Shown: positions 47,645 through 55,830, counted from the stretch's first letter. The stretch is 64,000 nucleotides of DNA from Roseiarcus fermentans (GCF_003315135.1 NZ_QNRK01000016.1:81925-145924), one strand, 5' to 3'. Numbers and translations: made by a program. The notes: a model not told the origin generated them from the letters alone.

Positions 47645-48552
47645 GGGTCTCTTTCATGGCCCTTCCGACGCGACGGGTCAAACGCCGCCGACCCCGACGC
47701 AGGAGGCGTCGAGGCCGCTCTTGCGGGCGGGCGTGCGCCGCGCCCTGCGCCGCAATCGGTCATGACCGGTCGTCGGCCGCGCCGTCCCTGCGCGCTCGAA
47801 CCGCCTCCTTGGACGTCATCGCGAGCCGCTAAGCGGCGCGGCGATCCAGAGCCCCAGCGATGGCGTTTGCGGCTCCTGGATCGCCACGTTTCGCTCGCCA
47901 TGACGGCGTTTTCGGCGTTCTCACGGTTCCACTCAATTGCAGCGCGCTCCAGGTCGACGCGAAGCGTGTAGGAAGGCTGGACCCGCATGAGCGGCCGAAT
48001 GTCCGTGAAGCGCCCGGCGTCTGTCCGAGAGCGTGGACGCCTGTTTCCAGGAGACGCGAAGGATCGGCGTGCCCTTCGTCGCCGGATGCGCGAGACGCCG
48101 CGCTCGACAACGTCGCCTCCGAGACGGCGGTAGAATCTCACCGCCGCTTCGTTGGCCTCGAACACCCAGAGATGCAGGCCGCTTGATGTCGCCTCATCGG
48201 AAAGAAAGCGCGCGGCTGTGCGCAGCAGGCGCTCGCCGAGACCTCGACTGCGCAGCGTCGGCAAGACGTGGAGATTGTCGATCAGGCTGCCCCACTCCGC
48301 ATCCAGGTCTCGGTAGACGCAAATGAAGCCGTGGACCGCTGCTGATGGAGCGACGGCTACGAAGACGGTGCGGGAGGGATCGGGGCTGGCGAATCGGTCG
48401 GACCAGAAGCTCTGCCGTTCCGCCTCGATGGACCCTTCCAGATAGCCGGGTTCGTGAATGTTCGCATAGGCGTCGCGCCAGCTGGCGCAATGAACGAGGG
48501 CGATGTCCCGCGCATCGCTCGCCGCGGCCTGCCGAATTCTGATGCGCTCCAT
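47641..48552 (-). CDS. GNAT acetyltransferase, probably frameshifted near its end
   Basis: The first 155 residues are a good GNAT domain: acetyl-CoA loop RSRGLGERLL and the late GLHLWVFEANEAAVRFYRRLGG. After GVSRI the frame turns into Arg/Ser-rich sequence that runs through a palindromic repeat to 47641. If one base is added at about 48084, the reading continues PATKGTPILRVSWKQAS, a typical GNAT last strand, and would stop at 47933. So it is a one-base deletion or a sequence error. Substrate unknown. Confidence 0.7.
   Translation of the reverse strand: MERIRIRQAAASDARDIALVHCASWRDAYANIHEPGYLEGSIEAERQSFWSDRFASPDPSRTVFVAVAPSAAVHGFICVYRDLDAEWGSLIDNLHVLPTLRSRGLGERLLRTAARFLSDEATSSGLHLWVFEANEAAVRFYRRLGGDVVERGVSRIRRRRARRSFASPGNRRPRSRTDAGRFTDIRPLMRVQPSYTLRVDLERAAIEWNRENAENAVMASETWRSRSRKRHRWGSGSPRRLAARDDVQGGGSSAQGRRGRRPVMTDCGAGRGARPPARAASTPPASGSAAFDPSRRKGHERDP
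47814..47905. repeat. REP-like palindromic repeat, copy 2
   Basis: CGTCATCGCGAGC at the left and GCTCGCCATGACG at the right, with GGCGATCCAG / CTGGATCGCC inside, form an imperfect nested palindrome. It is related to the element at 31351-31436 and lies inside the shifted part of the GNAT frame. Confidence 0.8.
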
Positions 48553-48837
48553 GCGCGCCCCCGTCTACGCCCGTCTCGGCGCGGGCACCCTTCAGGAATT
48601 CGCGGGTTGCGTCAAAGACCCGGCGGGTCGGCGCCGTTCCAGGCGGTTCTCGTCGCATCGCGGCGCTCCTGAACGGCCGTCACGACGGACATCCCCGGCC
48701 GTCGCGCAGGAGGCGAGCCGCGACCCGCCCGCCCCTTCGGTCCTCGGCGTCGATACGCCGGAGACTGGCGAGGCCGGCTTCCTGGCTGGCTCCCGGGGCG
48801 CGTCGCAATGGAACCGCGAGCGCGCCGCGTGCGCGGA

Positions 48838-49458
48838 TTACAAGGTCGGGCGGCGCGTGAAGGAGAGCCAGATTCCGCCGGCGATCAGCACGCTGCCGGA
48901 AGCGCGCCCCAGCCATTTCGTACGGCCCGGCTTCTGAAACCAGGCGCGCCCGTAGCCGGATGCGACGGCGTAGGCGGAATCCGACAGGCCGGCGAACAGG
49001 ACCGAAACGGCGCACATCAGGCCGAGCTGCGGTCCGGCGGGCAATGTCGGATCGACGAACTGCGGCAGGAACGCGGTGAAGAAAACGATCGTCTTCGGGT
49101 TCGTCAGCGCAACCAGCAGGCCTCGCGCGAAATGGACGTGATGCTTCGGCGGCGCCGGCTGCTCGGTCGCAGTCTTTGCGTTGCGCCACGCGCTGACCCC
49201 CAGATAGACGAGATAAAGCGCGCCCGTCCAGCGCAGCGCTTCGAACAGGACGACGGCGTTGGCGAGAACCCAGCTCAGGCCGAAGGCGATGGCCGAGAGC
49301 AGGATCGCATTGCCCAGGGTGGTCCCGGCCGCGGTGGCGAGCGCCGCCCGGATGCCTTGCGACGCGCCCGTCGAGATAATCAGGGTGACGATCGGTCCCG
49401 GCGTGAGGATGAGGATCGTCGTGATGAGGACGAATGCGGCGAAGAGTTGAAAATTCAT
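48838..49458 (-). CDS. LysE/RhtB-family amino acid exporter
   Basis: A 206-residue protein with five to six membrane helices. It has the family start LITTILILTPGPIVTLIIS, the GAALYLVYLG-like segment GALYLVYLGVSAWR, and ALTNPKTIVFFTAFLPQFVD. Members export amino acids or homoserine lactones. Single gene; substrate unknown. Confidence 0.9.
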   Translation of the reverse strand: MNFQLFAAFVLITTILILTPGPIVTLIISTGASQGIRAALATAAGTTLGNAILLSAIAFGLSWVLANAVVLFEALRWTGALYLVYLGVSAWRNAKTATEQPAPPKHHVHFARGLLVALTNPKTIVFFTAFLPQFVDPTLPAGPQLGLMCAVSVLFAGLSDSAYAVASGYGRAWFQKPGRTKWLGRASGSVLIAGGIWLSFTRRPTL

Positions 49459-49966
49459 GAGCTCCCTCCCGGCGACAAGTCAGATGGAGTGATCCCGACT
49501 TCCGCGGATTTGGCAAGCGGCCGCCGGCGCGCGTGGCGCCGAGCGGGCTTCCGAAAATGCCTCCTTGCCGATCGCTTCCGCCGCGCTCACCGAGCGCGGC
49601 TTGAGCGGCCGCCGCGCCCCGGGGCAGGTTTCCAAGGCGAGCGGGCGGAACGCGAATCACCCCTTCCGCGCCTGGGCGGCGAAGGCGTTGAGCGGGCGCC
49701 GGAAACCGCGCCTCGACGCAATCGAAGAACGGCCCCAGGTGATTCTAACCTCAGGCCCAGGAGGAGAGAGCCACGTTATTCTGGTCCGCCTGCGAGGCGC
49801 CGGCAATCGGCGAAGCTTGCGACGAACGCTGCCGGGTACAGTCAACCGTCTGATTTGACAATACTTAGTTTTTATGTTAACAAAATGCTAAGATAATTCG
49901 CGCCCTACAGTAAACACTGTCGTGTTCTGCTTTCTTTAAAAATCGATTTTGCTCAGGGGATTTTCG
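49459..49966. other. Intergenic region, left edge of the Pro/Cys cluster
   Basis: GC content drops sharply after 49850. Left of that I see no gene; right of it is the promoter for the Cys-rich gene. Confidence 0.45.
49855..49883 (+). promoter_or_regulatory. Sigma70-like promoter of the Cys-rich gene
   Basis: A perfect TTGACA (49855-49860), 17 bases, then TAACAA (49878-49883), in AT-rich sequence about 85 bases upstream of the ATG. Confidence 0.55.
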
Positions 49967-50770
49967 ATGCTTGCAAATCGAACGCGAGAGCGCCCTGTTC
50001 CACGAATCGTCTCTTTTATATCCGCCGTCAGCGTGGTGCTCATGGCGGCTGCGTGCCCTCAGAATCCCAATTTGCACCCCGCCATCACCGTCAACAATGC
50101 CGGCGGCCAAACGCTCTCGATTACCGGGACCGGATTCAGCCATTACAATCCCTGCGCGCAACTCTCAGTCATCGGTCCCAATCGATATGGAAATGCAACG
50201 ATAACAAATGGCGCGGCCTGCAGTCTCGGAGTTATCAGTCCTGCGGTCACCTGGAGATATTCATACTTCGGATGTCAGCCGAGCGCCGAGGCCAGTTTCA
50301 CGATCTTTGCAGTCGACCTCGCCTATTCCGGGAACGGCGCTGCCGCAACGATTTCCCTTCCGTGGGGTCCCAACTGCGCACTGTCCACGGCCTGCGGCGC
50401 GTTGGGTCAGAACGCTTGCCCCTCCGGATGTCAGGTCGGCGGCGTCGATCCGAAATCCGGAACCTGCGTTTCATGCGGAACGGAAGGACAGCCTGTCTGC
50501 ACCGCGACGTCCGGATGTCAGAGCGGGTTCCATCCGAACGGCGTTCCGGCCTATTGCACCGCGTCCTGCGGCGGGGTCAACGGACCCGCGTGCATAACGG
50601 ACGGGTCGGCCTATGGCGTCACCTATGTCTATCACTGCTACGGCGGATCGACCATCGATCCCAGCGGCGTATGTGTCCCCGACTCGTCCCCGCGACCCTG
50701 CAGCGAAATAAACTCGGGAGGCACCGGCGAGCCTGAACCGGCGGTCTTCATACCCCAAGGCTGTCGATGA
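49967..50770 (+). CDS. Cysteine-rich secreted protein of unknown function
   Basis: A 267-residue protein starting MLANRTRERPVPR. A hydrophobic segment ends VVLMAAAC, which could be a weak lipobox (lipoprotein) or a normal signal peptide. The N-terminal half is beta-like (ITVNNAGGQTLSITGTGFSH). The C-terminal half has about 20 Cys in repeats of the form CGxxGxxxC: CGALGQNAC, CGTEGQPVC, CGGVNGPAC. Disulfide-rich extracellular domains look like this. First gene of a mixed-strand cluster with oxygenase and radical SAM enzymes; it may be a substrate or a surface partner. Confidence 0.75.
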   Translation: MLANRTRERPVPRIVSFISAVSVVLMAAACPQNPNLHPAITVNNAGGQTLSITGTGFSHYNPCAQLSVIGPNRYGNATITNGAACSLGVISPAVTWRYSYFGCQPSAEASFTIFAVDLAYSGNGAAATISLPWGPNCALSTACGALGQNACPSGCQVGGVDPKSGTCVSCGTEGQPVCTATSGCQSGFHPNGVPAYCTASCGGVNGPACITDGSAYGVTYVYHCYGGSTIDPSGVCVPDSSPRPCSEINSGGTGEPEPAVFIPQGCR

Positions 50771-50836
50771 ACACCGGGGAGGCGCGACGGCTCGTGGGCG
50801 ACGTCTTCGCCCCGCTGCGCGGAGCGCAAACCCCTT

Positions 50837-51499
50837 GTGCGCGTCTTCGGTCAGGTTCGCGATGGCGCGATCGGCAACCCGAGAGTCCGGCGTGAAATGC
50901 AAGACTATCGTTCACCGTCGTTTCGCACCAGGCTCGTTCCGGACTTCTGGCCGAGAGCTGACCAGGCGCGGGCGAAATTCGAAGACTTCATGGGCAACCC
51001 GAAATCGCACACGTTCAGCGGTCCCCATCAATGCTGGGACTTCTGGTACATGCCGAATGTCTACTGCTACCTCAGGACCGACCCCGCCAAGGTTCTGGGC
51101 CGGGAGCTGGTCGACGATTTCCTGCAACGCCTCCGCGACTTCTGCGCGACGGAGTTGCAGGACATGACCGCCCTCCATCCGTGGATGTCGTTGCACCTCA
51201 ACGGGATGCGCCACGAGGTGCATAACGACAGCTGCAACGGCACGTATGCGTACGTCTTCTCTCTCACGCGTGACGTCGACAGATTTACCGGGGGTGAGAC
51301 GTGCGTCGCGCGCTCCGGCGTCTTCGAGGAGCTCGAGCCGCGTCGCAACAACGCGTGGCATGGCTTTTTCGAGGTCTTTCCGGCGCGGTTCAATCAACTC
51401 GTTCTCTTCGATGACCGCCTGCCTCACATGGTGCCGGTGGTGCAGGGAACCATGAATCCGCTCGCCGGTCGCCTCTGCCTCACCGGACATCTGCGGTAG
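50837..51499 (+). CDS. 2-oxoglutarate/Fe(II) oxygenase, prolyl-hydroxylase-like
   Basis: A 220-residue double-stranded beta-helix oxygenase. The iron triad is His129-x-Asp131 (HEVHNDS) and His197 (RLPHMVP); Arg212 (AGRLCLTGH) would bind 2-oxoglutarate. The layout is that of prolyl 4-hydroxylase-type proteins acting on peptides. The start is GTG 50837, with ATG 50897 (MQDYRSPSF) as an alternative. It follows the Cys-rich gene by 66 bases on the same strand. A peptidyl proline or other side chain in this cluster is the likely target (inference). Confidence 0.8.
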   Translation: MRVFGQVRDGAIGNPRVRREMQDYRSPSFRTRLVPDFWPRADQARAKFEDFMGNPKSHTFSGPHQCWDFWYMPNVYCYLRTDPAKVLGRELVDDFLQRLRDFCATELQDMTALHPWMSLHLNGMRHEVHNDSCNGTYAYVFSLTRDVDRFTGGETCVARSGVFEELEPRRNNAWHGFFEVFPARFNQLVLFDDRLPHMVPVVQGTMNPLAGRLCLTGHLR

Positions 51500-51514
51500 G
51501 GCGGGATTGGAAGG

Positions 51515-52324
51515 CTAATGCAGAGCAGGCGACGCCGAGACACGCCTGGAAAGAAACCCCCCGGATTGGATGCACAGATCTGCGACGAAGTGGCCGATCA
51601 TTGACGCCCAGAGACCATAACGCCAATATAGCCAGCCAAAAATCAGTCCGGGAATCCCGTTGAGCGCCAGCGCGCGCGCCACCGTAACAAAATTCAGTCC
51701 CATTGCGACCTTGGTCAACGGCAAATGCCCAATGGCGAAAATGAGGGCGGCGATCGCGTTCGCCAGCCAGAGCTGGAGCACGGTCGGCGCGGCCGCCGAG
51801 GTCGAGGTTTTGGCCAACAGCCACGCGGCCACCGAGAAGACGAACAGGCGGGCATAAATCTCCTCGTTGACGCCCCCGTAGACACTGGCGAGCAGCGCCC
51901 GCCAGAGAGGAATGCGAGACGCCAGGTCCTGCCCGCGCTGCGGCAGGCGGGAGGCAAACAACATGACGTCGCCGGCAATAACCACGCCCGCAGCGACGAG
52001 GCCCCAGACACACGCGACGATCAGCGCCGACGCGATCGGAAAAGAGCCCTCCGCCTGATTCAGAAAGCCTCCCGAAAACGGGGCGCCGAGCCCGACGGAA
52101 TGCGCCGCCCAGATTCCCACGCTGATCGCAACCGCGAGGAAGAGGGCGCTTTGCCCGAGATGGGCGATGACCAGTCCACGGGTTCCGACTGCGCGATTGC
52201 GGCCAGACGATGCAACAAGGCTCAACATGTAAGGCGTCGCGCACACGGAGCCGAACAGCCCCATGGCGAACAACGCCCCGAATTCAGCCCGAAAGTCCAC
52301 GGAGTTCGATCTCCACCGCAGCAA
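51515..52324 (-). CDS. CPBP-family intramembrane metalloprotease
   Basis: A 269-residue membrane protein with about seven helices and all CPBP (Abi/Rce1-like) motifs: EE at 154-155 with Arg159 (NEEIYAR), His200 (FAIGHLP) and His245 (MIGHFVADL). Such proteases cleave prenylated proteins or bacteriocin leaders, and often give self-immunity in peptide clusters. The first start is only 14 bases from the divergent DUF6065-like start, so the ATG at about 52264 may be the real one. Confidence 0.85.
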   Translation of the reverse strand: MLRWRSNSVDFRAEFGALFAMGLFGSVCATPYMLSLVASSGRNRAVGTRGLVIAHLGQSALFLAVAISVGIWAAHSVGLGAPFSGGFLNQAEGSFPIASALIVACVWGLVAAGVVIAGDVMLFASRLPQRGQDLASRIPLWRALLASVYGGVNEEIYARLFVFSVAAWLLAKTSTSAAAPTVLQLWLANAIAALIFAIGHLPLTKVAMGLNFVTVARALALNGIPGLIFGWLYWRYGLWASMIGHFVADLCIQSGGFLSRRVSASPALH

Positions 52325-52338
52325 GAGGCGTTCTTCCC

Positions 52339-53118
52339 ATGAGCGATTCCAGCAGCGAGATTACCGCGTTTCGGCTTGGATATCGATTCGAGATGCGGTT
52401 GGCGGCGGCCCCCCAGCATCGCGACTGGCTGAACCGGACCAGAAGCGGTTTTGCAAACCGTTGCCTGCCGATGAGGATCGCCAATCAGGCCGGCTGGGTC
52501 GTTCTCAACGACCGACCGCTCCGGGCGAGATGGTCGGGCGGCGCGGACCCCTCGGCCGTTCTCGTCGAGCCCACGGGCGCGCCGCCGCACGCGGCGACAA
52601 GCCATTTTGGCGAAGGCATCCTGACTTTCCTGATCCCTTTCCTGTTTCGCACCGCCCCGGGGACGTCGCTCCTGTTCCGCGGGCCGGCCAATATGCCGAA
52701 AGATGCGATTGCGGCTCTGGAAGCGGTCGTCGAGACGGACTGGTCCGTCGCTGCGGTTTCGATGAACTGGAAATTCACGAGAGCGGACGTCTGGGTCGAG
52801 TTCGCCCGCGACGAACCGATTTGCATGGTCGTTCCTCAAGATCTCGGTCGCTTGGAGAGCCTGGTCCCGAGAATCCGGAATATCGACAGCGAGCCCGAGC
52901 TTCACAAGAATTTTCATCTCTGGAGCGAGAGCTGCCGGTCCTTCAATGAGCGACTTCGCAACCGCGAGCCCGCCGCCGTGCGTCTGGGATGGCAGCGATA
53001 CTACTTCAACGGGGGCGCGCCGCACGCGGGTTCGGACGTGATCGCCGGGCCCGGCGAACACCGCACCCAACTGGCGCTGGCGGAGTTCGCCGAACCGGCG
53101 GGCCCGCCCGGGAGGTGA
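52339..53118 (+). CDS. DUF6065-like protein
   Basis: A 259-residue soluble protein that I read as DUF6065-like. Typical segments are MRIANQAGWVVLN, LTFLIPFLFRT, LFRGPANMPKD, AVSMNWKFTR and PICMVVPQDLGRLE. ATG 52339 gives MSDSSSEITAFRLGY, a natural start. The beta-rich middle with conserved Trp/Asn suggests a ligand- or metal-binding cupin-like fold, but function is unknown. It faces the CPBP gene and converges on the radical SAM gene. Confidence 0.7.
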   Translation: MSDSSSEITAFRLGYRFEMRLAAAPQHRDWLNRTRSGFANRCLPMRIANQAGWVVLNDRPLRARWSGGADPSAVLVEPTGAPPHAATSHFGEGILTFLIPFLFRTAPGTSLLFRGPANMPKDAIAALEAVVETDWSVAAVSMNWKFTRADVWVEFARDEPICMVVPQDLGRLESLVPRIRNIDSEPELHKNFHLWSESCRSFNERLRNREPAAVRLGWQRYYFNGGAPHAGSDVIAGPGEHRTQLALAEFAEPAGPPGR

Positions 53119-53162
53119 CGAAAGGATCGCATAATCGACGCGACGCCGGACCCGATCGCCGA

Positions 53163-54218
53163 CTACGCCTCCTCCGCCACGCGGGCGTCGTAGCGGAAAA
53201 GGAGCCACTCCGCGAGCAACACGTCCGCCAGCTTTTCGGTATGGCGCTGCCTGATGACGTTTCTCACCCTCTCGTCCTTGTACAGTCGAAGGCACGCCTG
53301 GCATCTGTGGGCATACAGGTTTTCCCACTCGATCCGCTCGTCGTGCGTCGCGGCCCAGGCCAGGATGCGTTCCGGACCCTCGACGCGGATCCAGCGCTTC
53401 AGGAAGTCGTTGGCGGCTTCTTCGTCCGCCTGTCTCAATGTTGTCGTGCGTATGTGCCCGACCTGCAGTTCCGGCACGCTTCGTATTCCCAACCCGCAAC
53501 ACGCCGAGATGCGCCCGTCCGCCTGAACGGTCGTCGTGGTCAGACAGCTGTTGCATCCGCCGCGTCTGGCGAGATTGTCCCGATTGGCCGCCATCCCGTC
53601 AGGATAGGCGGCGTGGTTTGACGGCGACGTCGGCATCCATGGGCTCTCGAGGACATGAATCCGGGCGTCCGGAAACTGGCCGACCATGTCCTTGAACGCC
53701 GGGCTGTCGGTGAGCGTGGCCGCGGTGACGCTGCGCCCGCGCACCGTCTCGACCATGACGCAAATTGTACGAAATCCCGCCTTGCACGCCCCGAGGCACG
53801 CCCTGAGGATGTTCTCGACAGGAACATATCGGGCGTGCTCGTCGCCGGTGCTGAAATTGATCTCCGCCAGCCCCGCCGCTACGAGCGACGCGGCCATTTC
53901 GAACGCTGCGTTCCCGTCTGCGGCCCACCACGCGTTGGTGACCACTCGCGTCACGAGTCCGGCCGAGGAAGCCCGTTCGATGGCGCACAGGAGCTCGGCA
54001 AGCCGCAACGTCGGCTCGCCCCCGGTGAAGACGACGACCAGGTACCCGCTTTCGACCGCCTGATCGATCGCCGACAGCATCAGGTCCCGGTCGAGCGACG
54101 TATGCGCCCCCGGATTGCTGAACGTTCCGCAATGCTTGCAGGCGGCCGTGCATCCGAACGTGAGCAGCAGCGACAGCGTATGGTGCGCGGGGATCGCCTC
54201 GAACATCAGGGCGTCCAT
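53163..54218 (-). CDS. Radical SAM enzyme with extra C-terminal Cys clusters
   Basis: A 351-residue radical SAM enzyme. CTAACKHC (Cys23, 27, 30) binds the [4Fe-4S]-SAM cluster; FTGGEPT is the SAM-contact motif. A C-terminal SPASM/twitch-like region has C222xxC225, C240-C241 and C306xxC309, enough for one or two extra clusters. Enzymes with this layout modify peptides, for example by thioether bonds. I start at ATG 54218, 13 bases inside the end of the Pro/Cys gene, so the two are translationally coupled. The longer frame upstream is antisense-like low complexity and is rejected. Confidence 0.85.
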   Translation of the reverse strand: MDALMFEAIPAHHTLSLLLTFGCTAACKHCGTFSNPGAHTSLDRDLMLSAIDQAVESGYLVVVFTGGEPTLRLAELLCAIERASSAGLVTRVVTNAWWAADGNAAFEMAASLVAAGLAEINFSTGDEHARYVPVENILRACLGACKAGFRTICVMVETVRGRSVTAATLTDSPAFKDMVGQFPDARIHVLESPWMPTSPSNHAAYPDGMAANRDNLARRGGCNSCLTTTTVQADGRISACCGLGIRSVPELQVGHIRTTTLRQADEEAANDFLKRWIRVEGPERILAWAATHDERIEWENLYAHRCQACLRLYKDERVRNVIRQRHTEKLADVLLAEWLLFRYDARVAEEA

Positions 54219-55291
54219 TCGTCGATGGGTCCAGGCGATCTCAGGGCGCCGGTGTCGCGAAGCCGTCCGGCATGGACCACCATTTCCGCCGCGAGCGCTT
54301 GCGCAAAGCGTTGCAGATCGAACCGGCTCAACCCGAAGAAAGAATCCTCCGCGTCCGGCGCCAGGCAGACCGGAGGCGGACAGGCGGGCGGCGGCGACGG
54401 GCACACCGGCGGCGACGGACATCCGGGCGGCGGCGCGGGACAGCCGGGCGGCGGCGAAGGCGGGCAGACCGGCGGCGGCGACGGACACGCCGGCGGTGGA
54501 GAAGGGCATCCCGGAGGGGATGGACATCCGGGCGGCGGAGGGCACCCGGGGGGCGGCGGACACACAGGCGGCGGCGGAGGGCAGCCGGGCGGCGGTGGAG
54601 GGCAGCCGGGCGGCGGCGACGGTGGGCAGACCGGCGGCGGCGACGGGCACACTGGCGGCGGCGGCGGAGGGCAGACCGGCGGCGGTCCGGGCGGTTGCGG
54701 CCCGGTGACCAGGGCGACCGAGTCGACGAAGACGAAGGTCTCGACGGCAACCGCCACGACAAGGATCGATATGAGGACGGGACTCCAGAACTCGGGAAGG
54801 CGAGGCTCAGACGGGACCGTCGTTTGCTGAACAGACCTCTCGGTCGGAAACCTGGTCTCGTTGAGAAGCATTGCATACAGCAATTCAGCATCGCCGAAAT
54901 CTTTTATTGCTTCGGCAAAATCAATCTTAAGCTTGTTCTGGTCGACGACCTGGAGAAGAAATTTGCGCGCCTCCGCTGGATCGCGCCCGCGATAGACTCG
55001 ACGTACAGATTGATGCAGATCATGCTGATATCGGGACGCCCACTCGAGAAACCCACGGCTGCTCAGCAGTGCGTAAAATAATCGATTGCCCTGATCGATG
55101 ACCGCGGGGGATGGCAAGTCTTTGCCTATGACGCCGTCAACCAGGACAAGCGTCGGATTGCGGATGAACAACTCCTGTGCGGCGCGCGAGTCGCGCAGAC
55201 GTTCGAACAACGCCTCGATTCGAGTGGAAAAGTCGTCGTAGTGCAGGATCAATAGATCGGTTCGAGCCATGACATTCGTGCTCCGCGCCAA
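54206..55291 (-). CDS. Membrane protein with 16-Cys Pro/Cys repeat tract (candidate modified precursor)
   Basis: A 361-residue protein in four parts. Residues 1-150 are helical and leader-like (RIEALFERLRDSRAAQELFIRNPTLVL split around 24-50). A membrane helix follows at about 171-196. Residues 198-312 are almost only Pro and Cys with single V, G, A or S: 16 Cys, each after V, G or A, spaced 5-9 apart, as in PPPVCPSPPPVC. A 50-residue tail ends the protein. There is no Cys outside the tract. The overlap with the radical SAM gene makes it the best substrate candidate. The start is ATG 55291; a later ATG at 55270 is possible. Confidence 0.8.
   Translation of the reverse strand: MARSTNVMARTDLLILHYDDFSTRIEALFERLRDSRAAQELFIRNPTLVLVDGVIGKDLPSPAVIDQGNRLFYALLSSRGFLEWASRYQHDLHQSVRRVYRGRDPAEARKFLLQVVDQNKLKIDFAEAIKDFGDAELLYAMLLNETRFPTERSVQQTTVPSEPRLPEFWSPVLISILVVAVAVETFVFVDSVALVTGPQPPGPPPVCPPPPPPVCPSPPPVCPPSPPPGCPPPPPGCPPPPPVCPPPPGCPPPPGCPSPPGCPSPPPACPSPPPVCPPSPPPGCPAPPPGCPSPPVCPSPPPACPPPVCLAPDAEDSFFGLSRFDLQRFAQALAAEMVVHAGRLRDTGALRSPGPIDEWTP
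54362..54705 (-). repeat. Coding repeat: Pro/Cys tandem units
   Basis: DNA encoding 16 short PPP[V/G/A]C-type units, made of near-identical 18-27-base modules (plus strand GGCGGCGGxGGGCA-like). Such arrays change length by slippage. Confidence 0.8.
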
Positions 55292-55330
55292 TCCGGCGCC
55301 TTAGAGCCATGTCCGTTGAGATCGAGAGAC

Positions 55331-55684
55331 CTAGAACGCCATTAACGTAGCAAGATCATGTAATTCTTGAAATCTGCGCACCGCACCGCTATGCGATATT
55401 GAAAGACAAGCTTGCCATAGTTCGTTCTCTTCGAAAACTAAATCTTCGTCCCGCGGCGCTCGGGCGCACAGGAATCGGCCGCCGTAATGCGAGCGGTGCT
55501 TGTGTGGAAGATGCTGAAGCCATGGAGGAAGAGGAACAAGACACCGTGCCTGCAATTTACCCGATATTGAAAGCGTAACATCTTGGTCGGGAAGGCGGCG
55601 TTGTTCCTCTGGCTGAAGGCGTCCGAGGCAGCCTTGGAGGTCCAGATCGGCGGACTCCGCATGTGCCGGGTCCAGCGTCTGCAC
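55331..55684 (-). CDS. Possible small protein upstream of the Pro/Cys gene
   Basis: A 117-codon frame whose last 40 residues (EDLVFEENELWQACLSISHS, then ELHDLATLMAF) look protein-like, while the first 60 are Leu/Gln/Arg-rich and doubtful. It ends 40 bases before the Pro/Cys gene. It could be a small partner, a broken gene or chance. Confidence 0.3.
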   Translation of the reverse strand: MQTLDPAHAESADLDLQGCLGRLQPEEQRRLPDQDVTLSISGKLQARCLVPLPPWLQHLPHKHRSHYGGRFLCARAPRDEDLVFEENELWQACLSISHSGAVRRFQELHDLATLMAF

Positions 55685-55830
55685 CCGCTATCCCGCCAGT
55701 TCCCGCCCTTCGGCGCCCGCTTGCCGCCCTCGAACCAGATCCGAAGGAACTCCCGAGGTGGTTGTCCGCAAGGAACCGGACGGGGGCGCCTTGGGAGGGG
55801 CGGCGCCCCGTCCTCGCGGAGCGCAATCCA

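Noticed and set aside
49657..49845. 62-codon minus-strand frame upstream of the Cys-rich gene
   Set aside because: Arg/Pro-rich, no Shine-Dalgarno, no recognisable fold.
53163..54650. 144-residue Ala/Pro-rich N-terminal extension of the radical SAM protein
   Set aside because: It is the out-of-frame reading of the Pro/Cys repeat DNA; the true start is at 54218.
54362..54705. CRISPR-like array suspected from short repeats
   Set aside because: Units are 18-27 bases without spacers of constant size and are in frame as codons; it is a coding repeat.
53655..54830. Plus-strand Gly-rich repeat protein (GGGDGH, GGGGQPGGG units) opposite the Pro/Cys gene
   Set aside because: It runs antisense through the radical SAM gene, has no sensible N-terminus, and the minus strand gives a leader-like domain, a membrane helix and a coupled overlap with the radical SAM start.
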